A stretch of DNA of 64,000 nucleotides, from contig JAJZRF010000007.1 of the NCBI GenBank assembly GCA_021847425.1, positions 1 to 64,000 on the forward strand. The letters run 5' to 3'. The position numbers and the translations under genes are program-made. The notes below the pieces were generated by a model, which saw nothing but the letters and a program-made list of their open reading frames with translations, searched no databases and was not told the DNA's origin. This stretch comes from Deltaproteobacteria bacterium (GTDB lineage: Bacteria > Desulfobacterota > Desulfobulbia > Desulfobulbales > Desulfurivibrionaceae). Every line of letters begins with the position of its first letter. Position 1 is the first letter of the stretch. Positions 32,961 through 42,082 of the stretch are shown piece by piece.

Positions 32961-33443
32961 TTGTGCCTGGAACTCCGGGAGCAGCCTGGCAAAGGTGCGG
33001 TTAATGTGTTCCGGAATGGTGCGCACCTCGGCCAGCACGGTCAGGAAATTGTGGTCCCCATGCCAGCGGGGGACGATATGCCAGTGCAGATGGGAGGCTA
33101 TGCCTGCGCCAGCCACCTCGCCCAGATTCAGGCCGAGGTTGAAGCCGTCCGGCTGGAGCTGGCGGCGCAGGATCGCGGTGCAGCGGGTGAGCATGGCGGC
33201 CAGGGCGTTGCCTTCCTCGCTGCTCAGTTCGCCGATATCCGCCACATGCCGGGCCGGGGCCACCAGCAAATGGCCGTTGGCGTATGGGAATCGATTCATG
33301 AGCACGACCAGCAGCCGGTCCCGGTGGAGGATGAGATCCTCGGCGGAATGCGGCAACTCCGGCGAGGCGCAGAAAAAACAGCCCGTGCCGCCCGCCTTGC
33401 CCTCGATATATTCCATCCGCCAGGGCGTCCAGAGCGTTTTCAT
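32958..33443 (-). CDS. HIT family hydrolase
   Basis: 'GCFFCASP...LVVLMNRFPYANGHLLVAPARHVADI...NLGEVAGAGIASHLHWHIVPRW'. Confidence 0.93.
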   Translation of the reverse strand: MKTLWTPWRMEYIEGKAGGTGCFFCASPELPHSAEDLILHRDRLLVVLMNRFPYANGHLLVAPARHVADIGELSSEEGNALAAMLTRCTAILRRQLQPDGFNLGLNLGEVAGAGIASHLHWHIVPRWHGDHNFLTVLAEVRTIPEHINRTFARLLPEFQAQ

Positions 33444-33445
33444 AA

Positions 33446-33531
33446 TTTAGGAGCCGTTACGCAAGAATGAGTGTTTTCTTGGCCTTTTCGTCACGGCGTT
33501 TGCCGTTTTGGCCATCCAGATGACTATATTG
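33446..33531 (+). repeat. Dispersed ~90 bp repeat, copy A
   Basis: TTTAGGAGCCGTTACG...CCTTTTCG..ACGGC...TGCCGTTTTGGC.AT.CAGA aligns with the reverse complement of 36865-36954. Confidence 0.8.
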
Positions 33532-34039
33532 TTTTGAACAGCGTCTTTGCCTGAATCTGATAAATTTGCGCCTGCAGGGTTTCCCCGACCTCAAGAATGG
33601 CAAAGGTGCCCCCTGCGCCGGAATAGCCCGTGCCGGTAAAACTGCCGGGATTGATGTAGAGAACGCCGCCGAGGCGGTGGCAGACCGGTTTGTGGGTGTG
33701 GCCGTAAACAATGCAGTCCGCCTCCGGAAAGATCTCGATCAGGCGGTTTTCAAAATCGTAGGTGCTGCCTGCCCGATGGATCAGGCCGATGGTGAAGCCG
33801 CCCACCTGTATTTCCTTATGGCTCGGCAGGTGCTGGCAGGTCAGGGCCGAGCACATATTGCCGTGCACCGCATGCACCGTCTTGCCGGAAAATACCGAGA
33901 GGATTGCCGGATCGGTCAGGTCTCCGGCATGGAGGATCATGTCCGTGTTATGGAAGCAGTCTTCCACGATCTTTTTAAACGTCTCGGTGGGACGGGAAAG
34001 ATGTGTGTCGGAAAGGATGCCAATCTTAACAGGATTCAT
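33524..34039 (-). CDS. YfcE/MJ0936-family metallophosphoesterase
   Basis: 'KIGILSDTHLSRP...MILHAGDLTD...VHAVHGNMCS...VYGHTHKPV...LYINPGS'. Confidence 0.92.
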   Translation of the reverse strand: MNPVKIGILSDTHLSRPTETFKKIVEDCFHNTDMILHAGDLTDPAILSVFSGKTVHAVHGNMCSALTCQHLPSHKEIQVGGFTIGLIHRAGSTYDFENRLIEIFPEADCIVYGHTHKPVCHRLGGVLYINPGSFTGTGYSGAGGTFAILEVGETLQAQIYQIQAKTLFKTI

Positions 34040-34190
34040 GGTTTGCGCACTGCACAAGCTCGGGGGCAAGGACTATCGGAATCGCCATACTCTACGAATA
34101 TCCCAGTGTAGATGAGAAAGGCTGCAAATCGCAAGCAGAGAAAAAAAGAGGCGCAAACCGCAAGGGCTCCCCTGACTTTCCGGCTGACCC

Positions 34191-34496
34191 CTATGGGCCA
34201 AGGAGGGGTTGCAGCACCGCCCGGGCCTGGGGGGCTGAAATTCCCGCGAGAATCAGGCGTTTGTCGCGGCTGGCTTCGCCGCTGACCAGGGTAACGGCTC
34301 CCTTGGGGATCTTGAAGAGTTTGGCGAAGAACTCGATGACCGCTGCATTTGCCTTGCCGTCCACCGGGGGGGAGGTTATGCAGAGTTTGACCGCATCGCC
34401 GTGAAGCCCGGCGATGCGGGTACGGGATGCTTTGGGCTGCACGTGGATGGACAGGCTGACCGAGACGCCGTCAGCCAGCTCTCGCAGATAGGTCAT
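34191..34496 (-). CDS. DUF167 (YggU) family protein
   Basis: 'VQPKASRTRIAGLHGDAVKLCITSPPVDGKANAAVIEFFAKLFKIPKGAVTLVSGEASRDKRL'. Confidence 0.93.
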   Translation of the reverse strand: MTYLRELADGVSVSLSIHVQPKASRTRIAGLHGDAVKLCITSPPVDGKANAAVIEFFAKLFKIPKGAVTLVSGEASRDKRLILAGISAPQARAVLQPLLGP

Positions 34497-35404
34497 AGGG
34501 GCGATTCATCGGGGTTGAAGCGGGCACTCTTTTTTTTCTTGGCCTCCTCCAGGCTTCCGGCAAAGGAAACCGACGGTTCGTGGTCTTCCAGGGGATCTTC
34601 AAGACTGAAGGCCATATCGCCGTCAAGGTCGGGGAGGATGGCATCCGGGTCCTCGTCGTCATCCATGACCAGGATATCTTTTGGGGCGGAGATCGCTGCA
34701 GACAGGGCGATGTCCCGGGGCGCGAAATCATCCTCCGCTGCCACGGCCATGCTGCCCATACCGTTGTCCGGGATGTCGATCTTGACGTAGAGGTCGGTAA
34801 GGTCCGCTTCCCCGGAGGAGACCGGGCAGCTGTCCGGCTGTTGGCTGGGTTCCGCCTGGGCTGCAGCGCGGCTCCGGGGGGTGGCGGCATACATGGGGGT
34901 GGGCCGGGGGGCCGGCCGGCGAGTCGAGGAACTGAAGTGCTCCGCGGCCCGCGCGTTGTCGGCGGGTTCTGTTTCCAGCATGTGCAGGTAGGATTTCAAC
35001 TGCTGGCGCAGATCTTCCCTGGCCTGTTCCCTGAGGGATTTCAGATTGTCGATTTTGCCTTTCAGCTCGGCAATCTCGCGGTTGGCGTCTTCCCGGCGCA
35101 ACCGGGCTTCTTCCTGGGCCTCGGCCACGATTGCTTCCGCCTCTTCCCTGCTTTTTTCCTTCATCCCGTCGGCGACATTCTGCGCCGCGATGATGGCGCT
35201 CTGGAAGGATTTCTGCTGGTTCTGGTAGGTGGCCAGATCCTTTTCCATGGTTTCCAGCCTCCCCTTGAGTTTCTGGTTTTCTTCGGAAACCGTCTGAAAA
35301 GCCGTGGCGATTTTTTCCAGAAAATCGTCCACCTCTTCAACATCAAACCCGCGAAAACGGACATGGAACTGCTGGGACTGGATGTCTTGCGCTGTGAGTA
35401 TCAT
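34493..35404 (-). CDS. DivIVA domain-containing protein
   Basis: 'LTAQDIQSQQFHVRFRGFDVEEVDDFLEKIATAFQTV' DivIVA N-terminus plus coiled coil; ATG at 35404; 4 bp overlap with DUF167 gene. Confidence 0.9.
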   Translation of the reverse strand: MILTAQDIQSQQFHVRFRGFDVEEVDDFLEKIATAFQTVSEENQKLKGRLETMEKDLATYQNQQKSFQSAIIAAQNVADGMKEKSREEAEAIVAEAQEEARLRREDANREIAELKGKIDNLKSLREQAREDLRQQLKSYLHMLETEPADNARAAEHFSSSTRRPAPRPTPMYAATPRSRAAAQAEPSQQPDSCPVSSGEADLTDLYVKIDIPDNGMGSMAVAAEDDFAPRDIALSAAISAPKDILVMDDDEDPDAILPDLDGDMAFSLEDPLEDHEPSVSFAGSLEEAKKKKSARFNPDESPL

Positions 35405-35489
35405 GCCTCGGCTCCTTGTTGGTAAGCGATCACAGGGGGGGGTGCCTCTGCTGCGCAGTCTCGCGCCTTGCGCCCGCTTAGCTGTCATC

Positions 35490-35533
35490 GGCCTGTCCGC
35501 CGCCATACCTGGTTGGTGGATAGCGGACAGGCC
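35490..35533. other. Inverted repeat in yggT-divIVA gap
   Basis: GGCCTGTCCGC (35490-35500) / GCGGACAGGCC (35523-35533), perfect 11 bp arms. Confidence 0.6.
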
Positions 35534-35693
35534 TCTTTCGCGCCTCTGTACCACCCTGCAATCGCTTGCAATTAGGGGGTTGCAGGTCGTTTTCAGTTCT
35601 TGTCCCGTGACCACCTACCCTTGTGTGTGCCTCAGAAGTTGATGGATTCGTGAAATGGAACGAAGACAGAGGTTCGCAACATAACGTCATCGC

Positions 35694-35993
35694 TCAGCCC
35701 AGGGTTCCCGCCAGACGCTGCAAGGTGGGAACCAGAAAGCTCCGCAAAAATATCAGGGCGAGAATAAGAATCATGGGGGAAAAATCGAGGCCGCCGCCAA
35801 AAAGCGGGATCACCCTCCGGATGCGGGAGAGCACCGGTTCGGTGATCTCGTAAAGAAAACGGACAATGGGGTTGTAGGGGTCGGCGTTCACCCAGGAAAT
35901 GATGGCCCTGCCGATGATGACCCACATGTAGGCGCTCAGGGCAAAGTCCACCAGATTGGCCAGGGCGCCTAAAAAATTACCGATGACGAACAT
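35694..35993 (-). CDS. YggT family membrane protein
   Basis: 'MFVIGNFLGALANLVDFALSAYMWVIIGRAIISWVNADPYNPIVRFLYEITEPVLSRIRRVIP'. Confidence 0.92.
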   Translation of the reverse strand: MFVIGNFLGALANLVDFALSAYMWVIIGRAIISWVNADPYNPIVRFLYEITEPVLSRIRRVIPLFGGGLDFSPMILILALIFLRSFLVPTLQRLAGTLG

Positions 35994-36061
35994 AACAATC
36001 CTCTTTGGTGAAAAAATATGGTTAACCGGGGTTGCGCCACGGCGCAAAGCCACCGGCCAGG

Positions 36062-36820
36062 TTACAGGGCGATGATGCGGTCAGCCACGGCGATAATCTC
36101 CAGGCTGGCCTTGCTCTCCGGCGCGCCTAGCAGGAAAGGCCTCTGCTGGCGGATGGCCATGGAGACATTTTTGTCCTGCGGCATGACGCCCAGGGCCAGG
36201 GGGGTGATCTTCAGGAAACGTTCGAGAACCATGCTCATATTGGCGAAGACGTCCTGGCCTTCTTTCTTGGATTGTACACTGTTTATCAGCAGGTGGAAGC
36301 GCTTTCTCTCATGCCGTGAATGGAGAACCTTGATCAGGGCGTAGGCGTCGGTGAGCGAGGTCGGGTCCGGGGTCAGGATGACGATATTTTCCTGGCTCCA
36401 GGTGTTGAACCAGAGCACCGAATCGCCGATCCCGGCCGCAGTGTCGATGAGGACATAGTCGAAGCGGTCGATGATTTCTTCCAGGCTGGAGGTAAGAAAG
36501 GCCTGTTCCTCGTAGGAGAGATTGGCCATTTCCGGCACGCCCGAACTGGCAGGCAGGACCTGAAATTTCGGGTTGATCTCCACCAGGGAGCTTGCCAGGT
36601 CACGCCCTTCTTCGATGGTTTCCCGGATGGTGTGGCGGACGTTGAGCCCCAGCACCACATCGACGTTGGCCAGCCCCAGGTCGCCGTCGATGAGGAGGAC
36701 GGATTTGTCTCTCTGGGAAAGGGCGGTGGCCACGTTCACCGAAAAGGAGGTCTTGCCGACCCCGCCTTTGCCGCTGCTGATACAGATTATTTTCGGAGAG
36801 CGCTTGGTTTTCGCGGTCAT
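36062..36820 (-). CDS. MinD/ParA-family ATPase (FlhG-like)
   Basis: 'ISSGKGGVGKTSFSVNVATALSQRDKSVLLIDGDLGLANVDVVLGL', deviant Walker A. Confidence 0.92.
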   Translation of the reverse strand: MTAKTKRSPKIICISSGKGGVGKTSFSVNVATALSQRDKSVLLIDGDLGLANVDVVLGLNVRHTIRETIEEGRDLASSLVEINPKFQVLPASSGVPEMANLSYEEQAFLTSSLEEIIDRFDYVLIDTAAGIGDSVLWFNTWSQENIVILTPDPTSLTDAYALIKVLHSRHERKRFHLLINSVQSKKEGQDVFANMSMVLERFLKITPLALGVMPQDKNVSMAIRQQRPFLLGAPESKASLEIIAVADRIIAL

Positions 36821-36864
36821 GGACGATTTTCCTCTGCAAGAAGCTGTAAGCCGTTGTTAAATGG

Positions 36865-36954
36865 CAATTTGGTTAGTCTGCATAGCCAAAACGGCATAAG
36901 AAGCCGTAGCGAAAAGGTTTAGAAAGTACAGGTTATTTCGTAACGGCTCCTAAA
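36865..36954 (-). repeat. Dispersed ~90 bp repeat, copy B (opposite orientation)
   Basis: Reverse complement TTTAGGAGCCGTTACGAAATAACCTGTACTTTCTAAACCTTTTCGCTACGGCTTCTTATGCCGTTTTGGCTATGCAGA matches copy A. Confidence 0.8.
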
Positions 36955-36956
36955 AG

Positions 36957-36987
36957 TGACGGACACCTCAAAAGGAGGTCCGTTAAA
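36957..36987 (-). terminator. Terminator-like hairpin downstream of GGDEF-like gene
   Basis: Minus strand ACGGACCTCCTTTTGAGGTGTCCGT followed by CACTTTT. Confidence 0.6.
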
Positions 36988-36999
36988 GCAGGCAGCAAA

Positions 37000-37764
37000 T
37001 TACGCCGCCATCCCCGCCGCCCGCGAGGTCTTTCTAGGTTGTTGCAGCCAAAGCTGGGCGCGTTCCTCCACCGTGACCTGACAGGAATCCTCGGCGCGGA
37101 CGGCAGTGCTTTGGCAGATGGCATCGTTACCCATCTTGGCGGCGCGGGCCAGCTCTGCTTCGGCAAGACCCAGAAGCTGGTCCGCGGCCATGGTCTCATA
37201 GGCATGGCAGACGGCAATGCCCAGGGCCAGACTTTGGCTGACGGCGGGCGCATCCTTGGTGAAAGCACCGTTGCGCAGGGTGGCCCGGATCTCTTCCGCC
37301 CTTTTCCTGGCCTTGCCCACCGTGGCGCCCGGCATGATCAGGGCCAGGGTGTTTTTCTTAAAACCGGAGAGCAGATCCCCCGGATGCAGGCAGGGCGCAA
37401 GCGCTGCCGCCGCCTGTCCGGCCAGGGCGCTGCTGCTCCCGGCAAGCGTGATCAGGACAAGGGCGCAGGGCAGCCTGGTCTGCTGGACCTGGGCAAGCTC
37501 CATTGCCAGCTGCTGGCGGAGCCAGGCGAGGTCCGGGAGTTTTCCGTCTCCTTGGCCGACCGAAGCGGTCCGGGGCTGGCCGGTAAAACGCAGTCCGGCC
37601 AGGACTGAAGCCACCTCCGGTTCGGGAATGGTATCGTCGATGAGCAGCAGACCCAGTGGCTCAACCCTTTTGCCGATAAGCCTGATGGCGCGGACAGGGT
37701 GGCGGCTGGCCTGCTCCTCAAGGCTGCGATACAGCCTGGCAATATCCGAGGTCTTCCGGCTCAT
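37000..37764 (-). CDS. Degenerate GGDEF-domain protein
   Basis: 'LPCALVLITLAG...LHPGDLLSGFKKNTLALIMPG...SLALGIAVCHAYETMAADQLLGLAEAELARAAKMGND' resembles a GGDEF fold with the signature loop replaced. Confidence 0.6.
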   Translation of the reverse strand: MSRKTSDIARLYRSLEEQASRHPVRAIRLIGKRVEPLGLLLIDDTIPEPEVASVLAGLRFTGQPRTASVGQGDGKLPDLAWLRQQLAMELAQVQQTRLPCALVLITLAGSSSALAGQAAAALAPCLHPGDLLSGFKKNTLALIMPGATVGKARKRAEEIRATLRNGAFTKDAPAVSQSLALGIAVCHAYETMAADQLLGLAEAELARAAKMGNDAICQSTAVRAEDSCQVTVEERAQLWLQQPRKTSRAAGMAA

Positions 37765-39701
37765 GCCACCCTGCTGCCCGGAGCGACCGGGCCGGAAAGC
37801 GCGGAAAGCACCAGCCGGTCGCCGTCCTTGGCGGCCAGCACCATGCCGTGGGAGGCCACGCCCATCAATTTGGCGGGCTTGAGGTTGGCGACAATGATCA
37901 CCTGGCACCCCACCAGCTCTTCCGGCTGGTAATGCTGGGCAATGCCCGCCACGATGGTGCGTTCCTCCGGGGCCTTGACCGTCAGCTTGAGGAGGCGGTC
38001 GGATTTGGCGATCTTTTCGGCCCCGATGATCTCCGCCACCCGCAATTCCAGCTTCTGGAAGGCGTCGAAGGTGACAAGCCCCTCGGCTTCGGGCGCGGTT
38101 TCCGGGGCGGATGCTTTGGCTACGGCTGGTTCTTTCATGGTTTTGTTCTTCGGCGGTTGGGGTTTGTCTTTTTCTTCCCGTTGTTGCAGCCTGGGGAAAA
38201 GCTGCGGACCGGGGGTGATGGGTGCGCCCACCACGAGCCTGCCCCAGACCCCACAGTCATTGAGATTGGCTTCGCCCGTCACGCCCAGGGCTTCGGCCAT
38301 CTTGGCCGCGGTTTCCGGCATGATGGGTCGCAGGGTCAGGGTGATGAGCCTCAGCGTCTCCAGCAGGGTATAGAGCACCGTGGTCAACCGGTCAGCCTGT
38401 TGTGGGTCCTTGGCCAGCTCCCAGGGCTGGGTGGTGACGATGTATTTGTTGGCCCGGCTGATCACCTCCCACACCGCAGCCAGCCCCCGGTGGAAGGCGA
38501 AATGGTCAAAGTGCTCGCAGTAGTGTCCCAGCATGGCCAGGGTGGCTTCGGCCAGCTCCCGGTCCTGGGCCGAGGGCGCGCCCGGCTGCGGCACGGAGCT
38601 TGCCGCGAAGTTTTTCACCATGGTCAGCGAACGGGAAAAGAGGTTGCCCAGGTCGTTGGTCAGATCGGAGTTGTGCCGCGCCACCATGGCTTCGTGCGAA
38701 AATCCGGCGTCCAGGCCGAAGGACATCTCGCGGAGCAGGAAATAGCGCACCGAATCCGCGCCGAATTCCGCCACCAGCTCGCCGGGCCGCACCACGTTGC
38801 CCAGGCTCTTGGACATCTTGGTCTCGTTCATGTTCCAGTAGCCGTGGACATGCAGCCGCTTGTAGGGCTCAAGCCCCATGGCCTTGAGCATGGTGGGCCA
38901 GTAGATGGCGTGGGGCTTGAGGATATCCTTGGCGATCACATGCTCGGCCGCGGGCCAGTAGTGGGCAAAATCCTTGCCTGCGGGGTAGCCCAGGCCGGAG
39001 AGGTAGTTGATCAGGGCGTCGAACCAGACGTAGGTGACAAAGCGGCTGTCAAAGGGCAGGGGGATGCCCCAGGTGAGCCGGGTGGTGGGCCGGGAGATGC
39101 AGAGATCCTCCAGGGGCTCCTTGAGGAAGGAAAGCACCTCGTTGCGGTAACGCTCCGGGGTGATGAATTCCGGGTTTTTGCTGATATGGTCGATGAGCCA
39201 CTCCTGGTACTTGCTCATCCGGAAAAAATAATTCTGTTCGCTGATCCGCTCCGGTTCGGTGAGGTGGTCCGGGCACTTGCCGTTTACCAGCTCCTTTTCG
39301 GTGAGGAACTGCTCGCACCCCTTGCAGTAGAGGCCGCTGTACTCGCTGAAATAGATGTCGCCCCGGTCGTACACCTGCTGAAGAATCCCCTGCACCACCG
39401 CCATATGTCCTTGGTCCGTGGTGCGGACAAAGGTGTCCGGCACAATGGAGAGCACCGGCCAGGCCGCCTTGAACATGGCGCTTATCTTGTCCACGTACTC
39501 CTTTACGGAAACCTCGGCATCCGTTGCGGCATGGACGATCTTGTCGCCGTGTTCGTCGGTGCCGGTCTGGAAGCGGACATCCTTGCCCAGCAACCGCTGG
39601 TATCGGCAGACAGCGTCCGCCACCACGGTGGAATAGGCATGGCCCAGATGGGGCTGGGCGTTGACGTAAAAAATCGGGGTGGTGAGGTAATAGGCGTTCA
39701 T
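37761..39701 (-). CDS. metG: Methionyl-tRNA synthetase
   Basis: 'YYLTTPIFYVNAQPHLGHAYSTVVADAVCRYQRL...KMSKSLGNVV', C-terminal tRNA-binding domain 'LELRVAEIIGAEK'. Confidence 0.96.
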   Translation of the reverse strand: MNAYYLTTPIFYVNAQPHLGHAYSTVVADAVCRYQRLLGKDVRFQTGTDEHGDKIVHAATDAEVSVKEYVDKISAMFKAAWPVLSIVPDTFVRTTDQGHMAVVQGILQQVYDRGDIYFSEYSGLYCKGCEQFLTEKELVNGKCPDHLTEPERISEQNYFFRMSKYQEWLIDHISKNPEFITPERYRNEVLSFLKEPLEDLCISRPTTRLTWGIPLPFDSRFVTYVWFDALINYLSGLGYPAGKDFAHYWPAAEHVIAKDILKPHAIYWPTMLKAMGLEPYKRLHVHGYWNMNETKMSKSLGNVVRPGELVAEFGADSVRYFLLREMSFGLDAGFSHEAMVARHNSDLTNDLGNLFSRSLTMVKNFAASSVPQPGAPSAQDRELAEATLAMLGHYCEHFDHFAFHRGLAAVWEVISRANKYIVTTQPWELAKDPQQADRLTTVLYTLLETLRLITLTLRPIMPETAAKMAEALGVTGEANLNDCGVWGRLVVGAPITPGPQLFPRLQQREEKDKPQPPKNKTMKEPAVAKASAPETAPEAEGLVTFDAFQKLELRVAEIIGAEKIAKSDRLLKLTVKAPEERTIVAGIAQHYQPEELVGCQVIIVANLKPAKLMGVASHGMVLAAKDGDRLVLSALSGPVAPGSRVA

Positions 39702-40684
39702 TGGTCCGACCCTTCCGGGGTTTTGTGCGGTTTGGATTTTTTTCTTCTCGCCGGGGCTTCCGGCTCCGGAGGTTGCGCCTGTGTCTGGGCCTGGCCTTGA
39801 GCGGGTTGCGGTGCTCTGGCCTGGCTCCATTCTTCCTTGCTGAGAATAATGTTTCTTTCCTGGCCTTCCAGCCAGGAGACCTCAAGGGTTTCCTCCAGGG
39901 CGTTCACCTTGATGATCTTGTAGTTTTTTTCGCCCACGGTGATGGTTTTGCCCGGTTTGGGCATGGTTTTCCGCATGGCATGGTAGGTGTCGTACTCGTA
40001 GGTGAGGCAGCAGAGCAGCCGGTTGCAGATCCCGGAGATCTTGGCGGGATTGAGCGGCAACCCTTGCTCCTTGGCCATCTTGATGGAAACCGGGGCGAAA
40101 TTCTTGAGATAGGACGAGCAGCAGAGTTCCCGGCCGCAGCAGCCCAGGCCGCCGATCATCTTGGTTTCGTGGCGGACCCCGACCTGGCGGATCTCCACCC
40201 TGGTGCGGAATTCCTGGACCAGATCCTTGACCAGTTCACGGAAGTCAACCCTGGTGTCGGCGGTGAAGAAGAAGATGATCTTGCTGCCGTTTAAAAAACG
40301 CTCCACCTTGATGAGCTTCATGGGCAAGCCATGGGAGGCGATGAAACGGGTGCAGACGGTAAAGGCCTCCTCTTCGCGTTCAAGGAGGCGGGCGAATTTT
40401 TCTATTTCATCCCTGGTCCCCCTCCGGACGATCAGATGGGTGGCCAGCCCTTGCGGCTCGGTCCGTCCAGGGCAGGGCAGGGTCCGGGCATGGACCGTGG
40501 CCGGTTCCAGGCCGTGTTCGGTCTGGGCCATGACCAGCTCATCGATTTTGAGGTTCTGGATGCGGGAGACGGCGGAGAAAAACTGGTCCCCTGGCCGGAA
40601 CTGAATGGTGTAGCAGGTTTCCGGTGCGTTGTGCTGGTCTTCGGGCACCAGCTCTTCAGGGGGTGTTTCCGGGGTTTCGTTCAT
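39698..40684 (-). CDS. ricT: PSP1 domain protein RicT/YaaT
   Basis: 'ELVKDLVQEFRTRVEIRQVGVRHETKMIGGLGCCGRELCCSSYLKNFAPVSIKMAKEQGLPLNPAKISGICNRLLCCLTYE'. Confidence 0.93.
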   Translation of the reverse strand: MNETPETPPEELVPEDQHNAPETCYTIQFRPGDQFFSAVSRIQNLKIDELVMAQTEHGLEPATVHARTLPCPGRTEPQGLATHLIVRRGTRDEIEKFARLLEREEEAFTVCTRFIASHGLPMKLIKVERFLNGSKIIFFFTADTRVDFRELVKDLVQEFRTRVEIRQVGVRHETKMIGGLGCCGRELCCSSYLKNFAPVSIKMAKEQGLPLNPAKISGICNRLLCCLTYEYDTYHAMRKTMPKPGKTITVGEKNYKIIKVNALEETLEVSWLEGQERNIILSKEEWSQARAPQPAQGQAQTQAQPPEPEAPARRKKSKPHKTPEGSDQ

Positions 40685-40739
40685 GTATTGCGCTCAAACA
40701 GCCCTCAGGCTGAAAAATAGTATGGTAATATTCATGGAA

Positions 40740-40847
40740 TGTAAGTGTTTCGAAGTGCCACAGATGCGAGAAAGAGGTCTGCGAAGTGTGCTGTTGCACA
40801 TGAGCAGGCCGATGACAAAGCAGATGTGGTGCTGCGGAACACTTACA
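40740..40847. repeat. ~108 bp long imperfect palindrome between ricT and holB
   Basis: Outer arms TGTAAGTGTTTCGAAGTGCCACA (40740-40762) / TGTGGTGCTGCGGAACACTTACA (40825-40847), inner hairpin GGTCTGCGAAGTGTGC-TGTT-GCACATGAGCAGGCC (40776-40810). Confidence 0.75.
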
Positions 40848-40863
40848 AAAGGCGATCATACCA

Positions 40864-41871
40864 TTAAAGCAGACCAAAGAAAAGTACTTCGCACACCGCA
40901 GTGGGGTTGCAGTTGCGGGCCAGTTGTTTCCGGGCGGTATCCAGCAGCTGCAGCCGCTCGGAGAGCTGGCTGCCGGACCAGCGGCGGCAGGCGGCCGGGA
41001 AGGTGGGGCTCAGATCGTGGTTGATGATCGAACCCGCCGCGCCATGGCCGAAGAGAAGCAGATCATGGAGCCAGGTGGTGAGCAGCTCCAGGAGCTCGCC
41101 CAGATCCTCCTTGAGCTTGGCTGCTGACTCGGCGAGTTCGCCAAGGGCCTGGATCGCGGCCGGGGTGTCCGGCTCAAGGTGCAGCAGGGTCTCGACAATC
41201 TCCCTCCGCAACCCCAGCAGATCCTTGGCCAGGAGCAGCCGGGCCCGGCCCAGGCTGCCTTCGGCCATGGCTGCCAGGGTGGCGGCGTTTTCCATCTCTA
41301 TGCCTGCCTCCAGCGTCAGGATTTTCGCCACCTCTGCTTGGGGGAGCGGGAAAAAAGGCACGGTCTGGCAGCGGGAAAGGATAGTGGGCAGGATAACGCC
41401 TGCCTCGTCACCGGTGAGGATCAGCATGGTCTGGTCGGGCGGTTCCTCCAGGATCTTGAGCAGGCTGTTGGCCGCTTCCCGCCGCATGGTGTGGATATCG
41501 CAAAGCAGCGCCACCCGGAGCTTTGCCTCGAAGGGGGGGAAGGCCAGGGCTTTTTTGAGCTCGCGCACCTGGTTGATCTTGATCGTCGCGCCATCCGGCT
41601 CGATCACAATGAAGTCCGGGTGGCTGCCGGAGCGGAACTTGCGGCAGGATGGGCATTGGCCGCAGGGTTCGTCCCCCTCGGGTTTGTGGCAGTTGAGAGC
41701 GGCGGCAAAGGTGCGGGTCAAGGTTTTCTTGCCCACCCCCATGGGACCTTTGAAGAGAAAGGCATGGCTCAGCCTCCCTTGTGCCACGGCACGCTGCAGC
41801 AGTTTTTTCGCCTTGTCCTGACCGATGATTTTGGCAAAACAAAGGGGGCTGTTTTCCTGGGGCTGTTTCAT
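40864..41871 (-). CDS. holB: DNA polymerase III subunit delta'
   Basis: 'IIGQDKAKKLLQRAVAQGRLSHAFLFKGPMGVGKKTLTRTFAAALNC...CGQCPSCRKFRSGSHPDF...LLKILEEPPDQTMLIL'. Confidence 0.93.
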   Translation of the reverse strand: MKQPQENSPLCFAKIIGQDKAKKLLQRAVAQGRLSHAFLFKGPMGVGKKTLTRTFAAALNCHKPEGDEPCGQCPSCRKFRSGSHPDFIVIEPDGATIKINQVRELKKALAFPPFEAKLRVALLCDIHTMRREAANSLLKILEEPPDQTMLILTGDEAGVILPTILSRCQTVPFFPLPQAEVAKILTLEAGIEMENAATLAAMAEGSLGRARLLLAKDLLGLRREIVETLLHLEPDTPAAIQALGELAESAAKLKEDLGELLELLTTWLHDLLLFGHGAAGSIINHDLSPTFPAACRRWSGSQLSERLQLLDTARKQLARNCNPTAVCEVLFFGLL

Positions 41872-42082
41872 GCCCGTATCATAAAGGCGTAAGGTGAAAG
41901 GCGCAAGGCGAAAGGCTGGCGGGAAAGTGTTGCGAGACTCCGAATGGCGGGGCTGGCAAGGCAAAGAGGTCTTTTTGCCGGGGCAACGCAATTTCCTGCG
42001 GAAAAAAGTGTGGTTTAATGATAGGTTGAATCCTTATTTGTTTTCGCCGTTATTTGTGCATACACAATTTTAGGATACAACC

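Noticed and set aside
37848-39800. 650-aa plus-strand ORF opposite metG
   Set aside because: Antisense shadow ORF with no recognisable domain.
40629-41024. 131-aa ORF across the ricT-holB palindrome
   Set aside because: Translation is just the palindromic repeat running into holB antisense; no protein-like features.
41884-41915. Short AAGGCG-type tandem (aaggcgtaaggtgaaaggcgcaaggcgaaaggc) upstream of holB
   Set aside because: Too short and imperfect to call a functional repeat from one copy.
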